Assembly: GCF_009674765.1 (NCBI RefSeq)
Contig: NZ_WKKF01000001.1
Span: 930,001-994,000, forward strand
Direction: 5' to 3'
Source: Metabacillus idriensis
Lineage (GTDB): Bacteria; Bacillota; Bacilli; Bacillales; Bacillaceae
Length of the DNA: 64,000 nucleotides
Under the pieces are notes generated by a model. It had not been told where the DNA came from, made no database searches, and saw only the letters and a program-made list of their open reading frames with translations. Positions 24,957-34,844 of this stretch are shown piece by piece (position 1 is the first letter of the stretch; every line of letters begins with the position of its first letter). The translations under genes and the position numbers were made by a program.

Positions 24957-26015
24957 TTACGCTTCCCCCTTAAATACTCTTTGAATTTCTGATTGATAAT
25001 CTCCGGATAAAACGCCTTTTTCTGTAATGATTCCCTTGATCAAGTGATGGGGAGTTACGTCAAAAGCAGGATTGAACACTTTTACATGATCAGGGGCAAT
25101 CTGCTGCCCGCCAAAATGGGTAATTTCTTTGGAATCGCGTTCCTCAATTGGGATGTCTGCACCGCTTTTCGTTTCAGGATCAAAAGTAGAAAGCGGGGCT
25201 GCAACATAAAACGGGATTTGAAAGGCGCCGGCTAAAAGAGCCAGATTATACGTCCCGATTTTATTGGCGGTATCCCCATTAGCCGCAATGCGGTCTGCCC
25301 CGACGATGATGGCGGAAATGCCTTTTGAGAAAATCGTATGTGCAGCCATGTTGTCGGTAATCAGCGTCACATCGACATCTGCCTGCATGAGCTCCCAAGT
25401 TGTCAGGCGTGCACCTTGCAGAACAGGGCGTGTTTCACATGCGTAAACGGATAGATGGATGTTTTTTTCTTTAGCAAGATAGAAGGGTGCAAGAGCCGTT
25501 CCGTAACGGGCAGTAGCAATTGAACCGGCATTGCAGATTGTCATGACAGAATCGCCGTCTTTAAAAAGAGGGAGGGCGTTCTCGCCGATTCTGCGGCACG
25601 TCGCTTCGTCTTCTACTTGGATTTGTATGGCCTCATGAAGAAGGTTGGTTTTCGCTTCGTTAACAGAAACGGCACCTTGCACGCTTTTTACCAGCCTGCC
25701 GAGGGCCCAGAATAAATTAACGGCAGTCGGTCTTGAGCTTGCAAGATAATCATGATCGCGGGTAAGCTGGCTGTGAAATTCGTCTAAATTCTCGGTTTCA
25801 TACTGTTTGGCAGCTAGAGCAAGGCCAAAGGCGGCGGTTATTCCGATGGCAGGAGCGCCGCGCACTTTTAATGCTTTAATCGCTTCCCAAACGTCTCTGA
25901 CCGATTCAAGTTTTATATATTCTGTCACAGCAGGGAGCTTTTGCTGATCCAGCAGGCGGATATACGTTTCTTTCCATTCGACAGAACGGGGAATGATGGT
26001 ATTTGTAAATGACAT
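24957..26015 (-). CDS. mtnA: S-methyl-5-thioribose-1-phosphate isomerase
   Basis: It converts MTR-1-phosphate to MTRu-1-phosphate in the methionine salvage pathway, and belongs to the eIF2B-alpha/MtnA family. Key segments are [34 protein letters not shown], the catalytic-cysteine block [13 protein letters not shown], the catalytic-aspartate block [19 protein letters not shown] and VAAPLSTFD. Length 352 aa, as expected. The RBS AAGGAGAAATCATC precedes ATG. It follows mtnK by 12 bases and is under the same SAM riboswitch. Confidence 0.96.
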   Translation of the reverse strand: MSFTNTIIPRSVEWKETYIRLLDQQKLPAVTEYIKLESVRDVWEAIKALKVRGAPAIGITAAFGLALAAKQYETENLDEFHSQLTRDHDYLASSRPTAVNLFWALGRLVKSVQGAVSVNEAKTNLLHEAIQIQVEDEATCRRIGENALPLFKDGDSVMTICNAGSIATARYGTALAPFYLAKEKNIHLSVYACETRPVLQGARLTTWELMQADVDVTLITDNMAAHTIFSKGISAIIVGADRIAANGDTANKIGTYNLALLAGAFQIPFYVAAPLSTFDPETKSGADIPIEERDSKEITHFGGQQIAPDHVKVFNPAFDVTPHHLIKGIITEKGVLSGDYQSEIQRVFKGEA

Positions 26016-26027
26016 GATGATTTCTCC

Positions 26028-27478
<1,451 letters not shown>

Positions 27479-27545
27479 AGTATGAAATTAAAGTTTCGTG
27501 ATAAAAAATGTATTCGCATAATTTGGAATTTATCACTTGTTCTGA

Positions 27546-27575
27546 ATGTTAACAGGTATAACGAAAAACTGTCAA
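27546..27575 (-). promoter_or_regulatory. Candidate promoter of the mtnK leader
   Basis: On the minus strand a perfect TTGACA (27575-27570) and a weak TAACAT (27551-27546) are 18 bases apart, just past the mtnU stop and about 70 bases before the S-box. Confidence 0.5.
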
Positions 27576-27583
27576 TACTTTTT

Positions 27584-28372
27584 TTAAGAGTAAAAATGAG
27601 GAAGTCTGTCTTTGAAAATAGGAATTTGTTTCCTGATTTCATGCGCTTTCTCCATCTGGAGCACTGCTGTAATTGAGGTTTGCTCTGTCCCGGCCTCAGC
27701 TAAAATTTCTCCCCACGGATCAATGATCATCGAGTGGCCGGCGAACTCATTTTTCGGATCACTGCCTGAGCGGTTGCAGGCTACAACAAAACACTGATTT
27801 TCAATCGCACGGCTGATCAGCATCGATTTCCAGTGATGAAGTCTTGGAAGCGGCCATTCCGCCACTACATAAAGAATTTCTGCTCCTTGTGTTGTATGAA
27901 CACGGATCCATTCAGGGAACCGGATGTCATAGCAAATGACACCCGCACTCTGCAAACCGTCAAGCTGAAACAGGCCTTTTTCAGTTCCGCCGTTTAAATA
28001 CAGGTGCTCATCCATCAGTTTAAAAAGATGAAGCTTGCTGTATTCATGGATTAGCTCACCTTGTCTATTAAAAATATACATCGTGTTGGTTACGCCTGAT
28101 TCCGTTTTTTTCGCAACAGAACCAGCCACAATACTGACTTCGTGTGTTTTAGCCAGACTGCTTACAAGAGCGATTGTTTTGGTGCCGTCTAAATCTGCAA
28201 TCTCGTCAAGCCGGGTAAGATCATAGCCGGTTGTCCACAGTTCAGGGAGAACGATCACATCCGGTTTTTCAGCTGCTGCTATTTTTTCTATTTCTTTTTT
28301 TACCGTTTCAATATTTGCTTCAGGGTTACCGAATACAATGTCTATTTGCAGGCAAGCCACTTTTAGATTCAT
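27584..28372 (-). CDS. mtnU: Nitrilase-superfamily omega-amidase of methionine salvage
   Basis: This carbon-nitrogen hydrolase probably cleaves the alpha-ketoglutaramate produced when MtnE uses glutamine as amino donor. The catalytic triad is visible: E44 (LPELWTTG), K113 (YSKLHLF) and C147 (VICYDIRFPEW). 262 aa. ATG 28372 is used; an in-frame GTG three bases earlier has slightly better spacing (7 versus 10) from GGAG and is a possible alternative. The gene lies between the two S-box units and diverges from mtnE, as expected for the ykrU locus. Confidence 0.9.
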   Translation of the reverse strand: MNLKVACLQIDIVFGNPEANIETVKKEIEKIAAAEKPDVIVLPELWTTGYDLTRLDEIADLDGTKTIALVSSLAKTHEVSIVAGSVAKKTESGVTNTMYIFNRQGELIHEYSKLHLFKLMDEHLYLNGGTEKGLFQLDGLQSAGVICYDIRFPEWIRVHTTQGAEILYVVAEWPLPRLHHWKSMLISRAIENQCFVVACNRSGSDPKNEFAGHSMIIDPWGEILAEAGTEQTSITAVLQMEKAHEIRKQIPIFKDRLPHFYS

Positions 28373-28402
28373 CACTCGTCATCTCCGCCTTAAAAATTTT
28401 TC

Positions 28403-28431
28403 TTTACAAGCTGACTCTAACAATATATGAT
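28403..28431 (+). promoter_or_regulatory. Candidate sigma-A promoter of mtnE
   Basis: TTTACA (28403-28408) and TATGAT (28426-28431) with a 17-base spacer, 43 bases before the mtnE start. No S-box is present here. Confidence 0.6.
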
Positions 28432-28473
28432 TTTTCACTAGAATTTCAAGAATTTTTTGAGAAGGTGTAAAAC

Positions 28474-29646
28474 ATGAAAAACTTCAATCAATCACAGTTA
28501 TTAAATAAGCTTCCAAAGCAGTTTTTTGCAAGTCTCGTAGCAAGAGTGAATGCAAGTATCGAAGCGGGGCATGACGTGATTAATCTTGGACAGGGAAACC
28601 CGGATCAGCCCACACCGCCTCATATTGTGAAGGCTCTTCAAGAGGCAGCAGAAAATCCGGACTACCACAAATATTCTCCGTTCCGCGGACAGAAATTTCT
28701 TAAAGAGGCAATTGCGGAATTTTACAAGCGGGAATACGGCGTGACACTGAATGCTGACAAAGAAGTCGCGATTTTGTTCGGCGGAAAAGCAGGTCTTGTT
28801 GAAATTCCGCAATGTATACTCGATCCTGATGATTTAGTTCTCGTACCGGATCCAGGCTATCCTGACTATTGGTCCGGGGTAGAGCTCGCCCGCGCCAGAA
28901 TGGAATTTATGCCGCTGGTAAAAGAAAATCAGTTTTTGCCGGATTACGGGGAGATTACTGAAGAAGCAAAGAAAGAAGCAAAGCTAATGTTTTTGAATTA
29001 CCCTAACAATCCTACAGGTGCTGTTGCCACAAAAGAATTCTTTGAAGAAACCGTTGCGTTTGCAAAAGAAAATGAGATTTGCGTTGTCCATGATTTTGCT
29101 TATGGCGCCATTGGGTTTGACGGTAAAAAACCAGTCAGCTTTTTGGAAATTGAAGGGGCAAAAGAAACTGGCATTGAAATCTATACGCTCTCGAAGACTT
29201 ATAATATGGCAGGCTGGCGGATTGGCTTTGCCATTGGCAATGAAAGTGTGATTGAAGCGATAAACCTCTTGCAGGATCACATGTTTGTCAGTGTGTTCAG
29301 TGCTGTTCAAGAGGCGGCAGCAGCTGCCCTGCTTGAATCGCAGACCTGTGTGGATGAGCTGGTGGAGCGGTACGAGAGCAGACGCCATGCATTCATCACT
29401 GCTCTGAACAATATCGGCTGGAAGGTTGAAGCGCCTCCTGGGTCGTTTTTTGCCTGGCTTCCTGTCCCGGAAGGCTTTACTTCAGAATCCTTTGCCGAAT
29501 ATCTTCTTGAGCACGCCCACGTCTGTGTTGCACCGGGTGTCGGTTTCGGGAAATTCGGAGAAGGCTATGTAAGGGCAGGGCTTTTGACCTCAGAAGAAAG
29601 ACTGAGAGAAGCCGCCAAGCGGATAAAATCTCTGAAATTATTTTAA
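28474..29646 (+). CDS. mtnE: Aminotransferase class I, methionine salvage
   Basis: This PLP enzyme transaminates 4-methylthio-2-oxobutyrate to methionine, the last salvage step. The fold-type I signature is ETGIEIYTLSKTYNMAGWR with the Schiff-base lysine K241. NYPNNPTGAV and the C-terminal VRAGLLTSEERLREA are typical. 390 aa. The RBS GAAGGTG is moderate. It has its own promoter and is separated from mtnW by an S-box, so it may be less tightly SAM-controlled than the mtnWXBD genes. Confidence 0.93.
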   Translation: MKNFNQSQLLNKLPKQFFASLVARVNASIEAGHDVINLGQGNPDQPTPPHIVKALQEAAENPDYHKYSPFRGQKFLKEAIAEFYKREYGVTLNADKEVAILFGGKAGLVEIPQCILDPDDLVLVPDPGYPDYWSGVELARARMEFMPLVKENQFLPDYGEITEEAKKEAKLMFLNYPNNPTGAVATKEFFEETVAFAKENEICVVHDFAYGAIGFDGKKPVSFLEIEGAKETGIEIYTLSKTYNMAGWRIGFAIGNESVIEAINLLQDHMFVSVFSAVQEAAAAALLESQTCVDELVERYESRRHAFITALNNIGWKVEAPPGSFFAWLPVPEGFTSESFAEYLLEHAHVCVAPGVGFGKFGEGYVRAGLLTSEERLREAAKRIKSLKLF

Positions 29647-29654
29647 AATGGCGG

Positions 29655-29683
29655 TTGACAGTCTTTTGAAAAACTGTCATAAT
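29655..29683 (+). promoter_or_regulatory. Promoter of the mtnWXBD leader
   Basis: TTGACA (29655-29660), 17 bases, CATAAT (29678-29683). The promoter overlaps an inverted repeat, TGACAGT ... ACTGTCA (29656-29679), whose arms reach the -35 and the first bases of the -10. Confidence 0.75.
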
Positions 29684-29735
29684 CCAAATTAAATTCAGGT
29701 TATTCAGATATTCAGAACATAAAATAAATAAGCCA

Positions 29736-29898
29736 TTCTTATCAAGAGCAGGTGGAGGGACTAGCCCGATGAAGCCCGGCAACCGACTTAAACCAAGGTT
29801 TAAGCACGGTGCTAAATCTTGCAGCATTCGCTGATAGATAAGGATCTTAGCCATGTCAGATAAGGTCTCTTTTCGATTAGCGGAAAGGGGCCTTTTTT
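29736..29898 (+). promoter_or_regulatory. SAM-I riboswitch (S-box) of mtnWXBD
   Basis: TTCTTATCAAGAGCAGGTGG, AGGGA, GCCCGATGAAGCCCGGCAACC and GGTGCTAAATC appear in S-box order. A terminator follows: AAGGTCTCTTTTCG paired with CGGAAAGGGGCCTT, then Ts (to 29898). SAM binding should stop transcription before mtnW. Confidence 0.95.
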
Positions 29899-29920
29899 AT
29901 ATGTTTAAGGAATTATAAGA

Positions 29921-30053
29921 TTTGCGCATAGATGGCAAGCGGAGTCGCTCAGGCTCCCCGGCCAGAACAAATTCGGGAAAAAAGTCAAACTCGACTTTTC
30001 TGCCGAATTCTTATCTGCCATGCCTGAGCTAAACGTGCGCGTGCGCATTTTCT
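29921..30053. repeat. Dispersed palindromic repeat family A, copy 2
   Basis: The family core (TTTGCGC..GATGG..AGCGGAGTCGCTCAGGCTCC, CGGCCAGAAC and TGCCTGAGCTAAACG..GCGCATTTTCT) surrounds a unique inner stem, AATTCGG..AAAGTC / GACTTTT..CCGAATT. It lies between the S-box terminator and the mtnW RBS, inside the mRNA leader. Confidence 0.85.
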
Positions 30054-30080
30054 AATATTGTTATGGAAGGCGGTACAAAC

Positions 30081-31319
30081 ATGAGCGGAATTACAGCAAC
30101 CTATCTTATCCATGATGAAAAAAATTTAGAAAAAAAAGCAGAGGGGATTGCCCTTGGCTTAACAATTGGGTCATGGACGGATCTTCCGGAACTGACGCAG
30201 AAACAACTGCAGCAGCACAAAGGGAAGGTAGTAACTATTGAAGAGTTCGACGCAGATGATAAGGTCTCCGTTTTTTTAGACAAACGCGTTAAAAAAGGCA
30301 TTGTCAAAATTTTTTATCCAGGGGTAAATTTCAGCCATGATTTGCCGGCGATTCTTGCGACCGTGTTCGGAAAGCTTTCTCTAGACGGCGAAGTGAAGCT
30401 GCTGGATCTGGATTTTTCTGATGATCTTCTTGCGGAGTTTCAAGGTCCTAAATTCGGGATCAGCGGCATCCGTGAAAAACTGGGCGTGTATGACAGACCT
30501 TTATTGATGAGTATCTTTAAAGGTGTCATCGGACGGGATCTCTCATTTTTAAAGAATCAGCTTAAAGATCAGGTGCTTGGCGGGGTCGATTTGGTAAAAG
30601 ATGATGAGATTCTGTTTGAAAATCCGCTGACACCATTTGAACAGCGGATCTCTGCCGGAAAACAAGTGCTGAACGAGGTTTATGAGCAGACGGGTCATAA
30701 GGCGATGTACGCGGTTCATTTATCAGGCAAAACATATGATTTGAAAGAAAAAGCAAAGCGTGCGGCAGAGCTTGGAGCAGATGCGCTGCTGTTTAATGTG
30801 TTTGCTTACGGACTTGACGTGCTTCAAAGCCTGGCTGAGGACAAAGACATCGGCATTCCATTGATGGCTCATCCTGCTGTCAGCGGTGCATTGGCATCAT
30901 CATCCCTTTATGGAATCTCGCATTCTCTTTTACTCGGAAAATTGCTGAGATACAGCGGGGCAGATTTTTCTTTGTTCCCATCTCCATACGGAAGTGTTGC
31001 GCTTGAACGGGAAGCAGCCCTTTCCATCGGTGCTGCCTGTAAAGAAAACGTCCAATTGAAGGAAACATTCCCTGTCCCTTCAGCAGGGATTCATCCGGGA
31101 CTCGTCCCTGTTTTAATTCAGGACTTTGGGTTAGACAGCGTGATTAATGCCGGAGGAGGCGTCCATGGCCATCCAAATGGCGCTGCTGCAGGAGGAAAAG
31201 CCTTCCGTGCAGCGATCGATGCTTCTTTACAAGGCATCTCCCTGACTGAAAAAGCACAAGAAAATGCCGATTTGAGAATCGCACTCGATCTTTGGGGGCA
31301 GGTGGAGGTGAGCAAATGA
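30081..31319 (+). CDS. mtnW: 2,3-diketo-5-methylthiopentyl-1-phosphate enolase (RuBisCO-like)
   Basis: This RuBisCO-like protein enolises DK-MTP-1-P in methionine salvage; it does not fix CO2. The segment [10 protein letters not shown] carries the lysine that is carbamylated and the Asp/Glu metal ligands. [16 protein letters not shown] and [16 protein letters not shown] are other family blocks. The true start is ATG 30081 after GGAAGGCGGT; an in-frame ATG at 30063 overlaps this RBS. 412 aa. The stop overlaps the mtnX start (ATGA). First gene of mtnWXBD. Confidence 0.95.
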   Translation: MSGITATYLIHDEKNLEKKAEGIALGLTIGSWTDLPELTQKQLQQHKGKVVTIEEFDADDKVSVFLDKRVKKGIVKIFYPGVNFSHDLPAILATVFGKLSLDGEVKLLDLDFSDDLLAEFQGPKFGISGIREKLGVYDRPLLMSIFKGVIGRDLSFLKNQLKDQVLGGVDLVKDDEILFENPLTPFEQRISAGKQVLNEVYEQTGHKAMYAVHLSGKTYDLKEKAKRAAELGADALLFNVFAYGLDVLQSLAEDKDIGIPLMAHPAVSGALASSSLYGISHSLLLGKLLRYSGADFSLFPSPYGSVALEREAALSIGAACKENVQLKETFPVPSAGIHPGLVPVLIQDFGLDSVINAGGGVHGHPNGAAAGGKAFRAAIDASLQGISLTEKAQENADLRIALDLWGQVEVSK

Positions 31320-31978
31320 GCAAGCCGATCATCATCTGTGATTTTGATGGAACCATCACAAATAATGACAACATTATTGCCATCATGAAAAAGTTTGCTC
31401 CGCCTGAGTGGGATGTTTTGAAGGATGATGTGCTGAGTCAGCGGATTTCTGTCCGCGAAGGAGTAGGGAAAATGTTTCAGCTGATTCCATCCGAGCTGAA
31501 ATACGATATGATTCAATACTTGCTGTTTACTGCGCAGCTTCGGGATGGTTTCCGTGACTTTGTTCAATTTACGGAGGAGGAAAAAATCCCTCTGTATATC
31601 GTAAGCGGAGGCATTGATTTCTTTGTCCATCCCTTGTTGAATGGCCTTGTAGACCGCAGCCGTGTTTACTGCAACGAAGGTGATTTCAGCGGCGAGACAA
31701 TTGAAATCTTATGGCCAAACACATGCGACGCGCAGTGCAGCAATGACTGCGGCTGCTGCAAGCCGAGTTTGATCAGGAAGCTTGCAAATCCAGGTCAGGA
31801 AGTCATTGTCATCGGTGATTCTGTTACAGACTTAGAGGCTTCAAAGCTTGCAGACTTTGTGTTTGCAAGAGATTTTCTTCTTGAAAAATGCAAGTCCCTG
31901 GACCTTCCGCATCAGGAATTTGCTACGTTTTTTGATGTCATAGATGGACTTAAGGAAAAGCAGGAGGCGGTATCGTGA
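31316..31978 (+). CDS. mtnX: 2-hydroxy-3-keto-5-methylthiopentenyl-1-phosphate phosphatase
   Basis: This HAD-family phosphatase acts after MtnW to give the acireductone. The nucleophile motif DFDGT lies at residues 9-13, and the motif IV region [11 protein letters not shown] near residue 165. A Cys-rich insertion, [13 protein letters not shown] (about residues 137-149), is also characteristic of MtnX. 220 aa. Start and stop overlap mtnW and mtnB (ATGA, GTGA), so translation is coupled throughout. Confidence 0.95.
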   Translation: MSKPIIICDFDGTITNNDNIIAIMKKFAPPEWDVLKDDVLSQRISVREGVGKMFQLIPSELKYDMIQYLLFTAQLRDGFRDFVQFTEEEKIPLYIVSGGIDFFVHPLLNGLVDRSRVYCNEGDFSGETIEILWPNTCDAQCSNDCGCCKPSLIRKLANPGQEVIVIGDSVTDLEASKLADFVFARDFLLEKCKSLDLPHQEFATFFDVIDGLKEKQEAVS

Positions 31979-32613
31979 GTATATTAAATCAGCGATGGAG
32001 CGAGCTGGCTGCTGTAAAACGCGAGCTTGCAGAGCGGGACTGGTTTCCCGGAACAAGCGGCAACCTGGCGATTAAAGTGAACACAGAGCCTCTCTCGTTT
32101 TTAGTCACATCAAGCGGGAAGGATAAACGAATCGAAACAGACGAGGATTTCCTGCTGGTCGATGGAGACGGGGCAGCTCTTGAAGAAACAAAGCTTACGC
32201 CCTCTGCAGAAACCCTTCTTCATGTGGAAATTTATTCTCGTACTAACGCAGGCTGCAGCCTCCACGTCCATACCGTTGACAACAATGTCATCTCAGAGCT
32301 CTACGGCGATGAGGGCGGTGTTGCGTTTAAAGGGCAGGAAATCATCAAAGCATTTGGACTCTGGGAAGAAGATGCAGAGTGGCATATTCCGATTATTGAA
32401 AACGCGGCTCATATTCCGGCACTCGCTGCTGACTTTGGCCAGTATGTTAAGGGAGACTCTGGTGCTGTTTTGATCCGCAATCACGGCATTACCGTCTGGG
32501 GCAAAGATGCTTTCGAAGCGAAAAAAATCCTTGAAGCATGCGAATTTTTATTTTCCTATCATTTAAAAGTACTCTCTTTAAAACAAGCTAAATCGCTCTC
32601 ATTAAGAGCTTAA
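31975..32613 (+). CDS. mtnB: Methylthioribulose-1-phosphate dehydratase
   Basis: This zinc enzyme of the class II aldolase/fuculose-phosphate aldolase fold dehydrates MTRu-1-P to DK-MTP-1-P. Metal-binding His residues are visible in LHVHTVDNN and in NHGITVWG. The N-terminal [13 protein letters not shown] is the phosphate-binding glycine-rich part. 212 aa. The start is GTG overlapping the mtnX stop, with AGGAGGCGG upstream. Fully consistent with the mtnWXBD order. Confidence 0.95.
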   Translation: MSILNQRWSELAAVKRELAERDWFPGTSGNLAIKVNTEPLSFLVTSSGKDKRIETDEDFLLVDGDGAALEETKLTPSAETLLHVEIYSRTNAGCSLHVHTVDNNVISELYGDEGGVAFKGQEIIKAFGLWEEDAEWHIPIIENAAHIPALAADFGQYVKGDSGAVLIRNHGITVWGKDAFEAKKILEACEFLFSYHLKVLSLKQAKSLSLRA

Positions 32614-32630
32614 TTATAGGAGGAATCACG

Positions 32631-33164
32631 ATGGCAACGATACGATTACAGGAAACAAATGAAAGAATCTCTGATCAAAAGGAAGTAGCAGCCTTTCTTG
32701 TGTCTCAGGAAGTTATTTATGAACACTGGGATATCGAAAAGCTGCCGGAAGCTTTAAGAGAAAATTACAGTCTGTCAGATGAACAAAAAGAGGAAATTCT
32801 GCAAGTATTCAAGGATGAAATTGCGGATATTTCAGAGCGCCGGGGCTACAAGGCTCAGGATGTCATCTCTCTGTCTGAAAGCACTCCAAACCTTGATCAG
32901 CTGTTGCAAAACTTTCAGCAGGAGCATCATCACACAGATGACGAAGTGCGCTTCATCGTCAGCGGCCACGGCATTTTCATCATTCAGGGTAAAGACGGTT
33001 CTTTCTTCGATGTGGAACTGAACCCAGGCGACCTGATCTCCGTACCGCCGAACATCCGTCACTATTTCACTCTTCAGGAGGACCGGAAAGTTGTAGCCGT
33101 ACGCATCTTCGTTACATCTGAAGGCTGGGTGCCGATTTACGAAAAAGAAGAACAGCAGGCTTAA
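32631..33164 (+). CDS. mtnD: Acireductone dioxygenase
   Basis: This metal-dependent cupin dioxygenase converts the acireductone to 4-methylthio-2-oxobutyrate and formate (Fe form). Metal ligands lie in EHHHTDDEVRF (His, His, Glu), and the fourth in PPNIRHYF. 177 aa, usual length. RBS TAGGAGGAATCACG. It is followed by a terminator, so it ends the S-box operon. Its product is the MtnE substrate, closing the pathway to methionine. Confidence 0.96.
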   Translation: MATIRLQETNERISDQKEVAAFLVSQEVIYEHWDIEKLPEALRENYSLSDEQKEEILQVFKDEIADISERRGYKAQDVISLSESTPNLDQLLQNFQQEHHHTDDEVRFIVSGHGIFIIQGKDGSFFDVELNPGDLISVPPNIRHYFTLQEDRKVVAVRIFVTSEGWVPIYEKEEQQA

Positions 33165-33170
33165 GTTGAA

Positions 33171-33204
33171 ATCCTCTTCACCTGGATGGTGAAGGGGGTT
33201 TTTT
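33171..33204 (+). terminator. Intrinsic terminator after mtnD
   Basis: CCTCTTCACC-TGGA-TGGTGAAGGGGG with G-U pairs, followed by six Ts. Confidence 0.85.
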
Positions 33205-33336
33205 ATTCAGCTGTTGCAAGACTGAAAAATCAGCAAGGCCGTTAAAATACCAAAATAATTTTAATTTTCTTTACTCTCTGCTGATTGTATGGTAAATTTT
33301 CAACAATAAATAAGCATTAAAGGGAGGATTGCAAAG

Positions 33337-33993
33337 ATGAAGATTCGCTACAATTTCGTGAAAAAAGAGGATGTCAGGTACTGTAAGGCAGAAAGCACTG
33401 TAAAGGAAGCTTATGAATTGCTGAAGGAGTCAGGGTACCGGAGCATTCCGGTGCTTAAAGAGAATGGCACAGCTTTTGCCGGGTTAATCTATAAGGTTGA
33501 TCTTCTTGATCATTATGTAGAAAAGCAGGGCAAGGACGAGGATTCGATCGAGTCTCTGATTCAGGATCCGGATGCGTTTATTTATGAAGAGGATTCTTTC
33601 TTTAAGACATTCCTTACAATCAGACGTCTTCCATTTTTAGCGGTGCTGAATGAGAAAGAAGAATTTTCTGGCATTATTACGCATGGCAACGTCATGGATG
33701 TTCTTGAGGATTCGTTTGGCATGAAGACAGGCGGATATATTCTGACAGTCGGCACGAAAGAGCATAAAGGAGCCATCAAGGAGCTAGTTTCAACTATTAA
33801 AGATGTAAACATCGAAGGCTTGCTTACGCTCGACAACGGGGATACATATTTAAGAAGAATCATCATCAATCTCTCTCATGACGTTTCAGAAAAAAAGCTG
33901 AACAAAATCATTAAGAAGCTGGAAGATAAAGATTTCCGGGTAACTTCTGTAGATGATGTGAATTTAGGAGAAAAAGTGCTGACGAAGCAGTAA
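33337..33993 (+). CDS. cbpA: CBS-domain pair plus ACT-like protein (CbpA-like)
   Basis: This soluble 218-residue protein has two CBS motifs (about residues 8-60 and 70-128; YRSIPVLKENG and LPFLAVLNEKEEFSGIITHGNVMDVL). An ACT-like C-terminal domain follows (about 135-210; GGYILTVGTKEHKGAIKELV). This architecture matches the c-di-AMP-binding protein CbpA of Listeria and relatives; nucleotide binding here is inferred from family. RBS AAAGGGAGG. It sits alone between mtnD and spo0E and ends at a terminator. B. subtilis has a different gene (ykvA) at this place. Confidence 0.7.
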   Translation: MKIRYNFVKKEDVRYCKAESTVKEAYELLKESGYRSIPVLKENGTAFAGLIYKVDLLDHYVEKQGKDEDSIESLIQDPDAFIYEEDSFFKTFLTIRRLPFLAVLNEKEEFSGIITHGNVMDVLEDSFGMKTGGYILTVGTKEHKGAIKELVSTIKDVNIEGLLTLDNGDTYLRRIIINLSHDVSEKKLNKIIKKLEDKDFRVTSVDDVNLGEKVLTKQ

Positions 33994-34023
33994 GATTATT
34001 TTTAAATAATAGATTGTGAAAAG

Positions 34024-34058
34024 CAGACCGGAAATATTGGTCTGTTTTTATTTTTTTT
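34024..34058 (+). terminator. Intrinsic terminator after cbpA
   Basis: CAGACC-GGAAATATT-GGTCTG followed by a T-rich tract. Confidence 0.85.
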
Positions 34059-34070
34059 AGAGATAAGAAC

Positions 34071-34205
34071 TTTGCGCTTCGATGTCTAGCGGAATCGCTC
34101 AGGCTCCTCGGCCAGAACGAATCCGCAAGTATTGGCAAAAAGCGCCTTTACTGGAGGATCCTTATCTGTCATGCCTGAGCTAAACGGGCGCTTGCGCTTT
34201 TCTTA
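34071..34205. repeat. Dispersed palindromic repeat family A, copy 3
   Basis: TTTGCGCTTCGATGTCTAGC, GGAATCGCTCAGGCTCCTCG and GCCAGAACG precede an inner region with a degraded stem (AGTATTGGC / GCGCCTTTACT). It closes with TATCTGTCATGCCTGAGC and GGGCGCTTGCGCTTTTCTTA. Confidence 0.88.
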
Positions 34206-34336
34206 TAAAAACAAGAAAAAATATGTTTTTCGTGGTTTTATATCTTTTTAAATCGGGTAAAAACGAGGTATCTTATCTATTTTTAACAAAATTGTCATAA
34301 TTTCAAGCGTAAATATTGTCGATTATTGCTAATCTA

Positions 34337-34398
34337 TTTACAAGTTTAGAAGTATCTGTAATACTTTATAAGTATATTTATTCCCAATATAGATACTT
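34337..34398 (+). promoter_or_regulatory. spo0E promoter region with four AAGTAT/ATACTT half-sites
   Basis: TTTACA (34337-34342), 16 bases, TAATAC (34359-34364) is a candidate promoter. AAGTAT at 34350 and 34370 and ATACTT at 34361 and 34393 form inverted pairs overlapping and following the -10. A Spo0A-box-like TGTCGAT lies upstream at 34317-34323. Confidence 0.4.
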
Positions 34399-34422
34399 AA
34401 GAGATGATGCGGAGGGAAGAAA

Positions 34423-34671
34423 ATGACAATTGAAATGAGCAAGTCTCAATTATTGGTGAGTATTGACTCTAAACGCAAGGAAATGATCGATACAGCAAGA
34501 GCAGGCGGGTATACGTGTGAAAGCGCCGTTCAGTGCAGTCAGGAATTGGACATGCTCCTAAATAAATATCAGCAAATTCTTTTTGAAGAAGAAAATAAAA
34601 CAAATCCACCTTTCCTTCAATTTATTGAGTCTATGAAGAAATGGACAGCAAGGGACGGCTTAACGATATAA
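34423..34671 (+). CDS. spo0E: Spo0E-like aspartyl-phosphate phosphatase
   Basis: This small helical-hairpin protein of 82 aa dephosphorylates Spo0A~P and so delays sporulation. The family signature SQELDMLLNKYQ (central SQELD) is present, preceded by the N-terminal helix ISR-like segment SIDSKRKEMIDTA. RBS GGAGGGAAGAAA. Its position downstream of mtnD and near kinD matches spo0E of B. subtilis, where it is subject to transition-state control. The unusual repeated half-sites in its promoter suggest dedicated regulation. Confidence 0.9.
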   Translation: MTIEMSKSQLLVSIDSKRKEMIDTARAGGYTCESAVQCSQELDMLLNKYQQILFEEENKTNPPFLQFIESMKKWTARDGLTI

Positions 34672-34708
34672 AAACCTAATACTCATGGGGAGTATTAGGT
34701 TTTTTTTT
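34672..34708 (+). terminator. Intrinsic terminator after spo0E
   Basis: AAACCTAATACTC-ATGG-GGAGTATTAGGTTT, a near-perfect hairpin followed by a long T run, starting one base after the stop. Confidence 0.92.
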
Positions 34709-34730
34709 GAAAGATAAGAAAGTATAAAAT

Positions 34731-34825
34731 TTTGCGCTTCAAGTCCAGCGGAATCGCTCAGGCTCCTCGGCCAGAACGGATCCTTATCTGACATGCCTGC
34801 GCTAAACGGGCGTTTGCGCTTTTCT
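34731..34825. repeat. Dispersed palindromic repeat family A, copy 4 (inner stem deleted)
   Basis: TTTGCGCTTC, GGAATCGCTCAGGCTCCTCG and GCCAGAACGGATCC join directly to TTATCTGACATGCCTGCGC and GGGCGTTTGCGCTTTTCTTA. Both outer halves are present but the variable middle stem is missing. Confidence 0.88.
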
Positions 34826-34844
34826 TACCTGCAGGCATTTCATT

